NCBI RefSeq assembly: GCF_020733635.1
Contig: NZ_JAJFZL010000001.1
Span: forward strand, 3,534,001 to 3,598,000
Direction: 5' to 3'
Length of the DNA: 64,000 nucleotides
Source of the DNA: Nocardia spumae
GTDB lineage: Bacteria; Actinomycetota; Actinomycetes; Mycobacteriales; Mycobacteriaceae
The first letter of the stretch is position 1. Each line of letters opens with the position of its first letter. A program made the translations under genes and the position numbers. The notes beneath the pieces are model-generated. The model saw nothing but the letters and a program-made list of their open reading frames with translations, made no database searches and had not been told where the DNA came from. Shown one piece after another: positions 9,893 through 18,216 of this stretch.

Positions 9893-9905
9893 CCTACGAT
9901 GTAGG
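9893..9905. promoter_or_regulatory. Operator-like palindrome 2 between esterase and TetR genes
   Basis: CCTAC, GAT, GTAGG, followed by TTT as in site 1. It repeats the core of the palindrome 32 bp away (three helical turns), 24 bp before the TetR start. Together the pair suggests cooperative binding that represses both divergent genes. Confidence 0.65.
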
Positions 9906-9928
9906 TTTGGCAAGGGAAGGGAGTGTGG

Positions 9929-10567
9929 GTGGCCAGGCGCACGCAGGGGACGGCGGCGGGACTCAGTCGCGAGCGGATCGCGGCCGCGGCGGTCGCACTC
10001 ATCGATCGCGACGGCCTGGAGCGGTTCGGTGTGCGGCGGCTCGCCGAGGAACTCGGGGTCGACCCGATGTCGATCTACAACCACATCAAAGGCAAGGCGG
10101 CGCTGCTGGACGCGGCCACCGAAGCCGTACTCGCCGAGATCTCGGCCGATGCCGAGGACGCCGGAAGCTGGGAGGAGATCGCGCGCCGGACCGCTCGCGA
10201 CTACCTGGCGACGGCCTCTCGGCACCCCCACATCGTCGCGCTGCTGGCCGCCCGGCCGCAGACCTCACCCTCGGCGCTGACCGCACTCGAGCGGCTGGTC
10301 AGCGCGATGCGCGCGGCCGGTCTGCCGGATGAGGTCGTCTCGGACACGCCGACGCTGCTGTTCGGATTCCTCAACGGCTATCTGATGGCGATACTCGGCC
10401 CCGGCGGCCCTTCGACCGTTCCCGATATCGACTCCGCGCGGTATCCGACGATGGCCACACTCGCGCCGCGGCTCGCCGGTTTCGGATCCGTAGCGGAATT
10501 CGACCGGATGCTCGACACGGTGCTGACGGGAATCCGGCAGCGCGCGGCCGGGTGCGCCCAGGGGTAG
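9929..10567 (+). CDS. TetR family transcriptional regulator
   Basis: 212 residues from the GTG at 9929, preceded by AAGGGAG at 6 nt; an upstream GTG at 9923 would sit on top of that site. The N-terminal helix-turn-helix is clear: FGVRRLAEELGVDPMSIYNHIKGKAALLDA (DNA-recognition helix around MSIYNHIKGK). The C-terminal part, with MRAAGLPDEVV and FGFLNGYLMAILG, is a TetR_C ligand-binding helical bundle. It is divergent from the carboxylesterase, and twin CCTACG(A)YGTAGG sites lie in the shared promoter region, so it probably represses itself and the esterase until an ester or its product binds. Confidence 0.87.
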   Translation: MARRTQGTAAGLSRERIAAAAVALIDRDGLERFGVRRLAEELGVDPMSIYNHIKGKAALLDAATEAVLAEISADAEDAGSWEEIARRTARDYLATASRHPHIVALLAARPQTSPSALTALERLVSAMRAAGLPDEVVSDTPTLLFGFLNGYLMAILGPGGPSTVPDIDSARYPTMATLAPRLAGFGSVAEFDRMLDTVLTGIRQRAAGCAQG

Positions 10568-10603
10568 TCCGCCGCGTGACCACCGCTCGGCGACCGCGAA
10601 GTC

Positions 10604-11491
10604 TCAGTCCAGTGCGAACAACCGAGCGGCATTGTCGTGGCACACCGCGCGCAACCAATTCTCGCCGAGGTCGAGCCGTTCGAGCGCCTCGAGCGCGTGG
10701 GCGTAGGAATACGGGATGTTCGGGAAGTCGCTGCCGAACAGAATGCGGTCACCGAGGTCGGCCAGCCGGGGATACTCGCTGCGCGGGAACGGAGTTCGCT
10801 CCTCGACGAAATCGGTGAACGACATCGTGGTGTCCAGATATACGGTGTCGTACCGCTGGGCGATATCGAGGAATTCCGAATGTTCGGGTACGCCCATATG
10901 GGCGATGATCAATCGTAGTTTCGGAAAGCGTCGCAGGAGTTCGGCGATCGGCTCCGGCCCGGTGAAGTCGCCGGGTGCGGGACCGGAGCCACAATGGGCC
11001 AGCACCGGGATTCCGGCCTCGGACAGCAACCCCCAGACGTCGGTCAGCAGCGGATCGCCGGGATGGTAGCCGCCGACCTGGATGTGGGATTTGAAGATTC
11101 GGGCCCCGGACTCGATCGCCGCGCTCACGTAACTCTCGGCGTGATGTTCGGGAAAGAAGGTCGCGGTGTGCAGGCAATCGGGGGTGTGGGCGGCGAAATC
11201 GGCCGCCCACTCGTTGAGCCACGCCGCCATATCGGGCTTGTGCGGGTACACCAGTGAGGTGAACGCACGGACCCCGAATCCGCGCAGCGTGGTCAGGCGT
11301 TCCTTCTCGTCGTCGCGGTAGGCGATCGGCCAGGGGCGTCCGATCAGTGGGCCGGCCGAATCGAAATACGCCCACACCTTGCGCAGGACCCGGTCCGGCA
11401 TGAAATGGGTATGGACATCGATGATTCCGGACAGGCCCAGCCGGGACCGGAAATCCGCGACCGCCGCCCGGTCACCCTCGTCGAAATTCAC
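10604..11491 (-). CDS. Amidohydrolase family protein (amidohydrolase 2, TIM-barrel metal hydrolase)
   Basis: 295 residues from the GTG at 11491, with a strong AGGAGG 4 nt upstream. Metal-ligand motifs of the amidohydrolase-2 superfamily are intact: DVHTHF near residue 24 (HxH), KSHIQVGG, LAHCGSG, IIAHMG and the terminal FGSDFP aspartate. Such enzymes hydrolyse or decarboxylate cyclic or acidic substrates; the specific one cannot be read. The start codon overlaps the stop of the nucleoside hydrolase gene as GTGA, so the two genes are coupled and probably act on successive steps or related nucleoside/base-derived substrates. Confidence 0.85.
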   Translation of the reverse strand: MNFDEGDRAAVADFRSRLGLSGIIDVHTHFMPDRVLRKVWAYFDSAGPLIGRPWPIAYRDDEKERLTTLRGFGVRAFTSLVYPHKPDMAAWLNEWAADFAAHTPDCLHTATFFPEHHAESYVSAAIESGARIFKSHIQVGGYHPGDPLLTDVWGLLSEAGIPVLAHCGSGPAPGDFTGPEPIAELLRRFPKLRLIIAHMGVPEHSEFLDIAQRYDTVYLDTTMSFTDFVEERTPFPRSEYPRLADLGDRILFGSDFPNIPYSYAHALEALERLDLGENWLRAVCHDNAARLFALD

Positions 11492-12540
11492 CGAACCTCC
11501 TGTACCGCGGGCGGATGGACCGATGCCGCGAAATCGCCGATACGCGTGATCATCTGGTCGAAGAACGCGGCGGGATCGGTCCTCACCGCGATGTCGGCGT
11601 TGAGCCGCCGTCCCCACAGCCCGGACCAATCTGCCACCGTCGCACCCCGGGTGATGGTTCCCGCGAGTTCGACATCGACGGTGGCCGGACGCAGCACCGC
11701 GATGGCCGGGTCCAATGCCACCGCCGCGGCGAACGGGTCGTGCATATGCGCCAGATAGCCCTGACCGTGCTGCTGGTGGAATTCGAAATAGAACCGCACC
11801 GCGTCGATGAGGAAGCGCACGATCGGATTCGCCGCTCGCGACCGCAGGCCAAGGGGGTCGTCCGGGGCGGGAATCGAGTCCGCTCCGGCGCCGGCGCGCT
11901 GGGCGATGCGCCGTAGATGCCCGGGCGTCATCTCGATCGTCTCGGTGATGTCGAGCGCGCACACGATCGGCCGGCGATCGGCCGGCGCGGCGGAGAACGC
12001 GTCGAAGACCACCTTCGCGGCCTCCGGGTCCACGTGGACATTCCACTCGTTCGTCGGCGTGGTGTTGCCCGGGTGCTGGAACGCTCCGCCCATGATCACC
12101 AGCCGCCGAAGCAATTGCGGCAGATCGGGTTCGAGCTCCACAGCCAGCGCGAGGTTGGTCAGCGGTCCGGTGCACAGGCCCAGGACCGTGCCGGGCGCGG
12201 AGTGCGCGATATCCACCCAGAGCTGCGCCGCCGAACGAGACGACAGGGCGCGGGTGGAGGGTGGCAGTTCGGCATAACCGATTCCGTGCGGCCCGTGCGT
12301 GTCCTCGGTGGTCCGCAACGGAATCGCCAGTGGTTGCGCGGCGCCCAATGCCACCTCGATGTCGGGTGCCCGGCACAGATCCAGCAGCGCCAGATTGTTG
12401 GCGGCCACCTGTTCGGCGGCGACGTTACCGGCCGTCGATGCGATTGCGGCGATATCTGCTCGCGGGTCCGCCAGCAGATACAGCAGTGCCAGCGCATCGT
12501 CGATTCCGGTATCGACGTCGAGCATGATCGTCTGCCGCAC
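11488..12540 (-). CDS. Inosine-uridine preferring nucleoside hydrolase
   Basis: 350 residues. The family signature is at the N-terminus: MLDVDTGIDDALALLYLL supplies the aspartates that chelate the catalytic Ca2+ and ribose. GPLTNLALAVELEPDL, MGGAF and EWNVHVDPEAAKVVF follow in the usual order. The enzyme cleaves the N-glycosidic bond of ribonucleosides for salvage. The start is the GTG at 12540; an ATG at 12525 is possible. A TAGTCT box lies 7 nt before the GTG, inside a GATAG-N4-CTATC inverted repeat, so the transcript may be leaderless. Coupled to the downstream amidohydrolase by a GTGA overlap. Confidence 0.9.
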   Translation of the reverse strand: MRQTIMLDVDTGIDDALALLYLLADPRADIAAIASTAGNVAAEQVAANNLALLDLCRAPDIEVALGAAQPLAIPLRTTEDTHGPHGIGYAELPPSTRALSSRSAAQLWVDIAHSAPGTVLGLCTGPLTNLALAVELEPDLPQLLRRLVIMGGAFQHPGNTTPTNEWNVHVDPEAAKVVFDAFSAAPADRRPIVCALDITETIEMTPGHLRRIAQRAGAGADSIPAPDDPLGLRSRAANPIVRFLIDAVRFYFEFHQQHGQGYLAHMHDPFAAAVALDPAIAVLRPATVDVELAGTITRGATVADWSGLWGRRLNADIAVRTDPAAFFDQMITRIGDFAASVHPPAVQEVR

Positions 12541-12693
12541 GATAGGAGACTATCGACCGGCGATCGGCCCGATTCCCTGGCCCCGCCGCCGTGGTCTCCG
12601 GTGCGCACCCGCCGGCCGAGAGTGGCGGCCGATCGGCACAGCTTGGCATTCTATCGGTGGTCGGCCATCGGACGGTCCGGTCACAGTGGACGC

Positions 12694-13722
12694 ATGAGCA
12701 ATCACTCGGCCCCGGCCGCCGGAACCGAACATCGCACGTCGATGCGAGCCGTTGTCTGTGTCCGGGCGGGTGGCCCGGAGGTGCTGGAACCGCGTGAGCT
12801 GCCGGTGCCGGCCGTTCGGGCGGGCTGGAGTCTCGTGCGAGTGCGGGGTGCGGGCTTGAATCGGTCGGAGTTGCGGACCAGGCAGGGCCATTCGCCGAAC
12901 GTGCGATTCCCGCGTGTGCTCGGGATCGAATGCGTCGGAACGATTGTGGAGTCCAGCGCTCCCGGCGCCCTGCCGCTGGGAGCGACGGTCGCGGCGGTCA
13001 TGGGCGAGATGGGCCGCGAGTTCGACGGCGGTTACGCGGAGTACGCGCTGCTGCCGAATCGGCTGCTGATGCCGATCACCACCACGTTGCCCTGGGAGAT
13101 TCTGGCGGCGCTGCCCGAAACGTACCTGACCGCACGGGGCGCGCTGGATGCCCTGGGGGTCCTGCCGAACAGCGCAGGCCGGTTACTGATTCGGGGCGGA
13201 ACCTCCTCGGTGGGGATGGCGGCCGCATCGATCGCGGCCGGCCACGGTATCGAGACCGTGGCCACCACCCGCAGGCCCGGCAAGGTGAACGCGTTGACCG
13301 CGACCGGCATCGCGCACGTGCTGATCGACGACGGCGAATCGCTTGCCGCGAACGTGCGCGCGCTGTGGCCCGGGGGGCCGGACCAGGTGCTGGACCTGGT
13401 GGGGGCGAGCACCGCGGTGGACTCGCTGCGTCTGGTGCGACGGGGCGGCACCGTCTGTGTGGCGGGCTCACTCGGTGGCTGGCTGATCCCGAATCTCGAA
13501 CCGATAGCGATGATCCCGACGGGCACCAAGCTCACCGCGTTCCACAGCGGCACCCTCGAGGGCGATGCCGGCAGGAGTCTGCTGCAGCGGATCGTCGAAG
13601 AGGTCGAAGCGGGCGTCTACCGGCCCAATCTCGACCGTGTCTTCGGTTTGGGGGAAATCGGTGCGGCGCATCGGTATATGGAGAACAACGAGGCCACCGG
13701 AAAGGTCGTGGTGGTGCCGTAG
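12694..13722 (+). CDS. Zinc-type alcohol dehydrogenase/quinone oxidoreductase family (MDR) protein
   Basis: 342 residues; an internal ATG at 12742 would start at MRAVVCVRAGGPEVL, the more usual N-terminus. The MDR fold is recognisable: a GroES-like domain (VRVRGAGLNRSELRTRQG, LGIECVGTIVE), then a Rossmann domain with LLIRGGTSSVGMAAASIA and LDLVGAST. No structural zinc Cys cluster is seen, which points to the zinc-free quinone-oxidoreductase branch that uses NADPH. The substrate is unknown. It stands alone and is divergent from the nucleoside hydrolase operon. Confidence 0.82.
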   Translation: MSNHSAPAAGTEHRTSMRAVVCVRAGGPEVLEPRELPVPAVRAGWSLVRVRGAGLNRSELRTRQGHSPNVRFPRVLGIECVGTIVESSAPGALPLGATVAAVMGEMGREFDGGYAEYALLPNRLLMPITTTLPWEILAALPETYLTARGALDALGVLPNSAGRLLIRGGTSSVGMAAASIAAGHGIETVATTRRPGKVNALTATGIAHVLIDDGESLAANVRALWPGGPDQVLDLVGASTAVDSLRLVRRGGTVCVAGSLGGWLIPNLEPIAMIPTGTKLTAFHSGTLEGDAGRSLLQRIVEEVEAGVYRPNLDRVFGLGEIGAAHRYMENNEATGKVVVVP

Positions 13723-13752
13723 CCGCCGGATTCGCGGGCAGTCGAGCGCGAT

Positions 13753-14300
13753 TCACCGCGGCAGCAGGTGCAGAGCGAGGTCGACGACGGCCTCCGGAGG
13801 CTCATCGGTGCGCACGGTGGCGCCGAGTTCATCCGGCTCGAGCGGTTCGAGGGTCGCCAGTTGCGAATCGAGCAGCGTCACCGGCATGAAGTGATCGGCG
13901 CGCCGGGTGAGCCGATCGAGCAGTACCGCGCGATCGGCCGTCAGATGCAGGAAGACCGGTTCCGGTGCGGCGCTTCGCAACCGATCGCGATAGCGGCGTG
14001 TGAGCGCCGAGCATGCGATGGCTCCGCCGCGCCCCTCGGTGTGGCGCTCCCGTAGCCACCGGCCGACCGTGTCGAGCCACGGTTCGCGATCGGCGTCGTC
14101 GAGCGGGACCCCGGCCGACATCTTGGCGATGCCGGCGGGGGGGGGTGCATGTCGTCGGCATCGGCGAACACCAGGCCGAGCCGGGCGGCCAGGAGCCGGG
14201 CCGTCACGGTCTTTCCGGTTGCCGACACTCCCATCACCACGATGCTGCGGCACGGCACACCTCGGTCTGTAAGTTTCCGATCATTCTTATCGGATTTCAT
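13753..14300 (-). pseudogene. gntK: Gluconokinase (gntK), frameshifted at a nine-G tract
   Basis: The N-terminal part (IVVMGVSATGKTVTARLLAARLG, the P-loop, then FADADDMHPP) and the C-terminal part (AGIAKMSAGVPLDDADREPWL, ACSALTRRYRDRLR, LDSQLATLEPLEPDE) are both typical gluconokinase and together give a full-length enzyme of about 170-180 residues. They lie in different frames: the break is at the G9 run 14137-14145 (C9 on the coding strand). A run of seven would restore HPPAGIAKM exactly; a run of ten would also restore the frame with one more Pro. It is either a sequencing error, a contingency tract or a recent pseudogene. Possible starts are ATG 14300 or GTG 14258. The product would phosphorylate D-gluconate to 6-phosphogluconate. 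Confidence 0.85.
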
Positions 14301-14464
14301 ACATATTCCAGTGTGCGCGGTTGTATGTTATTGACAGTTCTCATCACTTCCGATCTATGCGGGTGGCGGTCTCCGTTCGTATTCCGCACCGCGGGAACCG
14401 GTGAGGATCCCGTGGTTGAAGCGTGTTCGATCGCGGGCGTACGACCAGTGAAAGGGCAACGACG

Positions 14465-14536
14465 ATGATCCCGTGGGTTCTGATCCAGAATCTCCTCAAC
14501 CGCCTCGACATGGGTTCGGCCGGATTCGGCGCCTGA
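14465..14536 (+). CDS. Possible 23-residue small protein
   Basis: A short frame beginning MIPWVLIQNLLNRLDMG and ending GFGA, with AAAGGG 8 nt before the ATG. It lies in an otherwise empty 300-bp interval. The composition, hydrophobic with one Arg and one Asp, would suit a membrane-associated micropeptide. No family is recognised. It may be chance; the ribosome site is the only positive evidence. Confidence 0.3.
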   Translation: MIPWVLIQNLLNRLDMGSAGFGA

Positions 14537-14594
14537 GGACTCGGTGCCGGGATCGGCATCCCGGTGCGAGCGCGGTGGCCGGATCCGTTGGCGC

Positions 14595-15293
14595 TCAGCG
14601 TGTTCCGGTGCCGGGCGGCGCCGGGTGCGGCGGTTCCAGCATCGGAACAAGGTAACGCCGGGCCAGTTCGGTCAATTGCTCGTCGTCGTCGAGGTCGACG
14701 ACTCCGCTGGGGATCGCCAGAAACGACGCCGAGATCCGGACCATCAGCTCGGCCGCCAGTTCGGCGTCGACCTCGGCGGAGACCTGGCCCGCACGCTGCT
14801 CCCGACGGAGCTGGCCGGCGACGAATGCCCGCACCATGGCGACGGTGCGGCCCTGGTCGCCGATCATCGAGCCGACGACCATATCCGGTTCGGCGGTGAG
14901 CAATCCGCCGATGATCGGATTGTTGCGGATCGTGCGCAATGAACTGACGAAACCGAGCACCACCCGGTCGGCAGGGGTGCGGGCGCGCCGGATGTCGGTG
15001 AGGAACTGGTCGAAGTAGCGGCGATACTCCCGCAGGATCACCTGTTCGACCAGATCGTCTTTCGTCGCGAATCGGCGATAAACGGTAATGCGTGAGACGT
15101 TGGCCCGCCGTGCCACATCGTCCATGGTCGAGCGGCGAACACCCAGCGCGCCGAATTGCTCGCAGGCCGCGTCCAGTACTCGGCTGCGGATGTCGTCACC
15201 GTCGTCGGCCCCGTCGACGGCGGCGGTGTAGGCGCGTTCGATCAGCGAGCCGGTATCTGCCGCGCTGTCGGGGTCGGAAGGTCCAGGATTCAC
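14595..15293 (-). CDS. TetR family regulator divergent from lcp (LcpR-like)
   Basis: 232 residues from the GTG at 15293, which has GAGAGG 5 nt upstream; a longer frame to 15368 lacks such a site. The helix-turn-helix is STMDDVARRANVSRITVYRRFATKDDL at about residues 56-82. The C-terminal bundle (PIIGGLLTAEPDMVVGSMIGDQG) is of the type found in many actinobacterial TetR proteins. It is divergent from the rubber oxygenase gene, the arrangement described for the TetR repressor LcpR and lcp in Gordonia polyisoprenivorans. A large inverted repeat in the shared promoter is the likely operator. The ligand is unknown; oligo-isoprenoid products are a guess. Confidence 0.85.
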   Translation of the reverse strand: MNPGPSDPDSAADTGSLIERAYTAAVDGADDGDDIRSRVLDAACEQFGALGVRRSTMDDVARRANVSRITVYRRFATKDDLVEQVILREYRRYFDQFLTDIRRARTPADRVVLGFVSSLRTIRNNPIIGGLLTAEPDMVVGSMIGDQGRTVAMVRAFVAGQLRREQRAGQVSAEVDAELAAELMVRISASFLAIPSGVVDLDDDEQLTELARRYLVPMLEPPHPAPPGTGTR

Positions 15294-15371
15294 ATTTTCC
15301 TCTCGTACGGGGCCGATCGCCGGAAATCTTGCCAACTCCTTGTGATCGGAGACATGGTGTGGTCTCATCGA

Positions 15372-15404
15372 GATACTCAGATACGGAACGTGTATCTCTG
15401 TATC
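15372..15404. promoter_or_regulatory. 33-bp operator between the TetR gene and lcp
   Basis: GATAC-N3-GATAC, a 7-bp centre, then GTATC-N3-GTATC: two nested inverted half-sites, all four 5-mers exact. It lies 79 bp from the TetR start and 27 bp before the lcp start, so it should overlap the lcp promoter. The layout suits two TetR dimers binding side by side. Confidence 0.75.
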
Positions 15405-15431
15405 TGCGACTCGATGAAGAGGGACGTTAGC

Positions 15432-16649
15432 ATGGATGGACTCAGCAGACGTGAGGCGTTGCGGGTCAGCGGCGGGCTGCTCGGCGCGGTCGGCGTACTC
15501 GCCCTGGGGGCGCGCACTGCGCGTGCCGAACCGTGGACGTGGTCGCCGGCAGGCTCGATCGTCGGCAGCGGCGGTGGCGCGGATCCGTTGACACTCTGGG
15601 ACCCCGAGGCCGACCCGGTCATCGCCGATGTGATGGACCGCGGCGACGTGCCGGCGATCAACCGGGCGCTGGCTACCTGGGTCCGCAACGATCAGCCCGT
15701 TCCGAACGAGTTACCATCCGGTCTGCGCGACTTCATGGAGTACGCGCGACAGCTGCCGCCGTGGACCGATCAGAACAAACTGTCGGCCTCGTTCGAGTTC
15801 AACAAGAAGCGCGGAACCTACCTCGGTGTGCTCTACGCGTTCGCCAGCGGCATGATGTCCACCGTCATCCCGCACGAGGCGCGGGCGGTGTACTACTCGC
15901 GCGGTGGTTCGCATATGAAGGACCGCATCGCCAAGACAGCGAAGTTCGGATACGACATCGGCACCGTCAACGCCTACGGCCCCGACGGCCAGATGATCGT
16001 CACCTGCGTCAAGACGCGCATCATCCACGCCGCGGTCCGGCATCTGCTGCCGCAGTCGCCGCACTGGCCCTCCGGACACACGCCGATCAGCCAGGACGAT
16101 CTGATGGTCACCTGGCACAGCCTGGCCACCACGATCATGCGGACGTTCAACTCGTGGAATGTGGTCATTCCACAGGCCGAGTCCGAGGGCTATCTGCACA
16201 GCTGGCAGCTGGCCGGGCATCTGCTGGGTATCCGCGACGAGTACATCCCCGCGTCGTGGCAGCAGGCCGACGATCAGGCCAAGCAGGTGCTCGATCCGAT
16301 CATCGCGCCGACCGCCGAAGGTGTCGATCTGGCGCACAAGCTGCTCGACCTCGGTTTCGATATCGACCTGACATTGCTGAGCAAGCCCATCCTGGGGGCC
16401 TTCACCCGATTCATCCTGGGAGACAGAGTCGCCGACTGGCTGCAGATCCCTCGCGAACCGGTATGGAGCCCGTTGCTCGAGGTCGCGTGGCGGCCGTTCG
16501 TGGCCGTCCGCGAGGGAGTGATGGGGGTGATTCCGCCGACCGCGGATGCGACCTGGATGTTCGACGAGTTCCTGCGGCAATTCGTGCTCTGGTACATGTC
16601 CGAGCTACATATGCCCCTCAGTATCGAAATTCCGCAGACCAACCGGTAA
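15432..16649 (+). CDS. lcp: Latex clearing protein, rubber oxygenase (Lcp, DUF2236 family), Tat-exported
   Basis: 405 residues, the Lcp length. The ATG at 15432 follows AGAGGGA. A Tat signal (SRREALRVSGGLLGAVGVLALG, ending ARA) directs export. The mature part fits the Lcp pattern: NKKRGTYLGVLY, GMMSTVIPHEARAVYYS, DRIAKTAKFGYDIG and CVKTRIIHAAVRHLLPQSP. Arg165, Thr169 and His199 sit one residue off the functionally important Arg164, Thr168 and proximal heme ligand His198 of Streptomyces K30 Lcp. The heme b enzyme is known to cleave cis-1,4-polyisoprene oxidatively outside the cell, giving oligo-isoprenoids with aldehyde and ketone ends. Control by the divergent TetR protein is likely. Rubber as the natural substrate is inferred from the family. 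Confidence 0.88.
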   Translation: MDGLSRREALRVSGGLLGAVGVLALGARTARAEPWTWSPAGSIVGSGGGADPLTLWDPEADPVIADVMDRGDVPAINRALATWVRNDQPVPNELPSGLRDFMEYARQLPPWTDQNKLSASFEFNKKRGTYLGVLYAFASGMMSTVIPHEARAVYYSRGGSHMKDRIAKTAKFGYDIGTVNAYGPDGQMIVTCVKTRIIHAAVRHLLPQSPHWPSGHTPISQDDLMVTWHSLATTIMRTFNSWNVVIPQAESEGYLHSWQLAGHLLGIRDEYIPASWQQADDQAKQVLDPIIAPTAEGVDLAHKLLDLGFDIDLTLLSKPILGAFTRFILGDRVADWLQIPREPVWSPLLEVAWRPFVAVREGVMGVIPPTADATWMFDEFLRQFVLWYMSELHMPLSIEIPQTNR

Positions 16650-16945
16650 TTCGGGTGAAGAAGAAGGGCAGTCCCGATGAGAAGGTCTCGAATGTGACCC
16701 GGATCGGTCACCGGTCGCGGCGCCTGCCGATACCCGACGGCGTCGCCGGCCTTCCGGCCGCGGCGCTGTCGGTACTCGGCGCGCCGAAGCCGTCACACTG
16801 TGCCCCCGCCGCCGGATCGAACGGTGCCGCAGCGCGGCGGGAATACGGTGGATGCGTGCCGCGGCACGGGGGGTGGCGCCGATGCCCGGATGCGCGCGGC
16901 ATCATGGTCGGAGCAACCACCGCCGGCCGAACGAGGAGCAATACC

Positions 16946-18124
16946 GTGCCACTGTCGACTCCCGCTCCGATTCTCAGTGGCGTTCCGGGCTCGTTCGCGC
17001 ACGGCGTGTTCGTCGAGCGGCATCCGAAATTGGTGGAGCGGGTGCTGGACGCGGTGCCCTTCGGGCCCTGCGAGCGCGCCGCGATCGAGCGGCTGCTGGT
17101 CGAGAGCACATCCGGCGTACTCGAGCCGTTGACCGAGAACACCGCCGATCGCGACCGGTGGCGAGTCTGGGGCGCGGGCCTCTACGGCAGGCCCTGGGGC
17201 GAGGCGCCGTTCCTGTGGGCGGAGAGCTTCTTCTACCGCAAGCTGCTGGAGGCGACCGGCTACTTCGGAACCGGTGCCTGGCGGGGGATCGATGTGTTCG
17301 CCTCGTTCAAGAACGCCGAGCTGACCGGGAAGACGGTCGAGGACCAGCTGAGTACAGTTGCGGCGCACACCGGTTCGGCCGTGGAGGACCGCCGTGACCG
17401 GTTGCTCACCTCCGCGTTGTGGGGCAATCGAGCAGATCTGGGATTTCAGCTCACCTCGGCGCCGATCTCTACCGGGTCGAGCCGTGTGCTCGTCGACGAC
17501 AGTGCCGTGCTGTGGTCGGTTCTCGACGCCGCCGCGAACCCGGCCGTGAGCCTGATCGCGGACAATGCCGCGGGCGAACTGGTTCCCGATCTGGTGCTGG
17601 TGGACCACCTGCTGACGACGGGGCTCGCCGCACAGGTCGTGATCTGGGTGAAGCCCCATCCCTATTACGTATCCGATGCGACCATGTCCGATGTGGTCGA
17701 TACGATCGGCTTCCTACGCACGTCGCCACATCGGGCGGCGGCCGCCATAGGTCAGCGCCTGCACGGCGCCATGGCAGCCGGGGATCTGAAGGTCCGGACT
17801 CACGACTTCTTCTGCGCTCCACTGCCGTTCACCGCCATGCCCGGCGATCTGGCCTCCGAATTCCGGGACACGGCGATCACCGTGCTGAAGGGCGATCTGA
17901 ACTACCGCCGGCTCGTGGGGGACCTGCATTGGCCCGCCACCACGCCGTTCGCCGAGACCGCGAACTACTTCCCGTCCCCATTGATCGCGGCGCGGACGCT
18001 GAAATCCGATGTCGTGGTGGGGCTTACGGCTGCGCAGGTCGACGAGCTCGATGCCGCCGAATCGCAGTGGCGCACCAGCGGTGAGCACGCTGTCATCCAG
18101 GCCTGGTCTCCTGCCGCGAGATAG
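16946..18124 (+). CDS. Damage-control phosphatase ARMT1/DUF89 family protein
   Basis: 392 residues from the GTG at 16946, with GAGGAG 8 nt upstream; longer in-frame extensions run through non-coding sequence. Features of the ARMT1 clade: an N-terminal helical part, WGAGLYGRPWGEAPFLWAESFFYRKLLEATGYF, then the metal-site segment SLIADNAAGELVPDLVLVDHLL and the C-terminal LKGDLNYRRLVGDLHWP. DUF89 proteins are Mn/Co-dependent phosphatases acting on sugar phosphates or damaged metabolites, in the cytosol. No operon partner is visible; it follows lcp after about 300 bp without a coding link. Confidence 0.85.
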   Translation: MPLSTPAPILSGVPGSFAHGVFVERHPKLVERVLDAVPFGPCERAAIERLLVESTSGVLEPLTENTADRDRWRVWGAGLYGRPWGEAPFLWAESFFYRKLLEATGYFGTGAWRGIDVFASFKNAELTGKTVEDQLSTVAAHTGSAVEDRRDRLLTSALWGNRADLGFQLTSAPISTGSSRVLVDDSAVLWSVLDAAANPAVSLIADNAAGELVPDLVLVDHLLTTGLAAQVVIWVKPHPYYVSDATMSDVVDTIGFLRTSPHRAAAAIGQRLHGAMAAGDLKVRTHDFFCAPLPFTAMPGDLASEFRDTAITVLKGDLNYRRLVGDLHWPATTPFAETANYFPSPLIAARTLKSDVVVGLTAAQVDELDAAESQWRTSGEHAVIQAWSPAAR

Positions 18125-18216
18125 CGGGACAGGCGCACCACAAGTGCGTCGTAGATCGCGGCGGTCACCGGAGCGCCGGTCGCGGCGCAGGTTCGCAACG
18201 TTCGGGCGTTGGGGCC

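Noticed and set aside
11500..12376. Extension of the amidohydrolase frame through the nucleoside hydrolase gene
   Set aside because: Shadow frame; GTG 11491 with AGGAGG gives the correct N-terminus before the HTH metal motif.
15533..16945. Long open extension upstream of the ARMT1 gene, overlapping lcp
   Set aside because: It is the out-of-frame shadow of lcp; the GTG at 16946 has a good ribosome site.
16650..16945. Possible gene or terminator after lcp
   Set aside because: Only short GC-rich inverted repeats (for example near 16745-16758), too small to call, and no supported reading frame.
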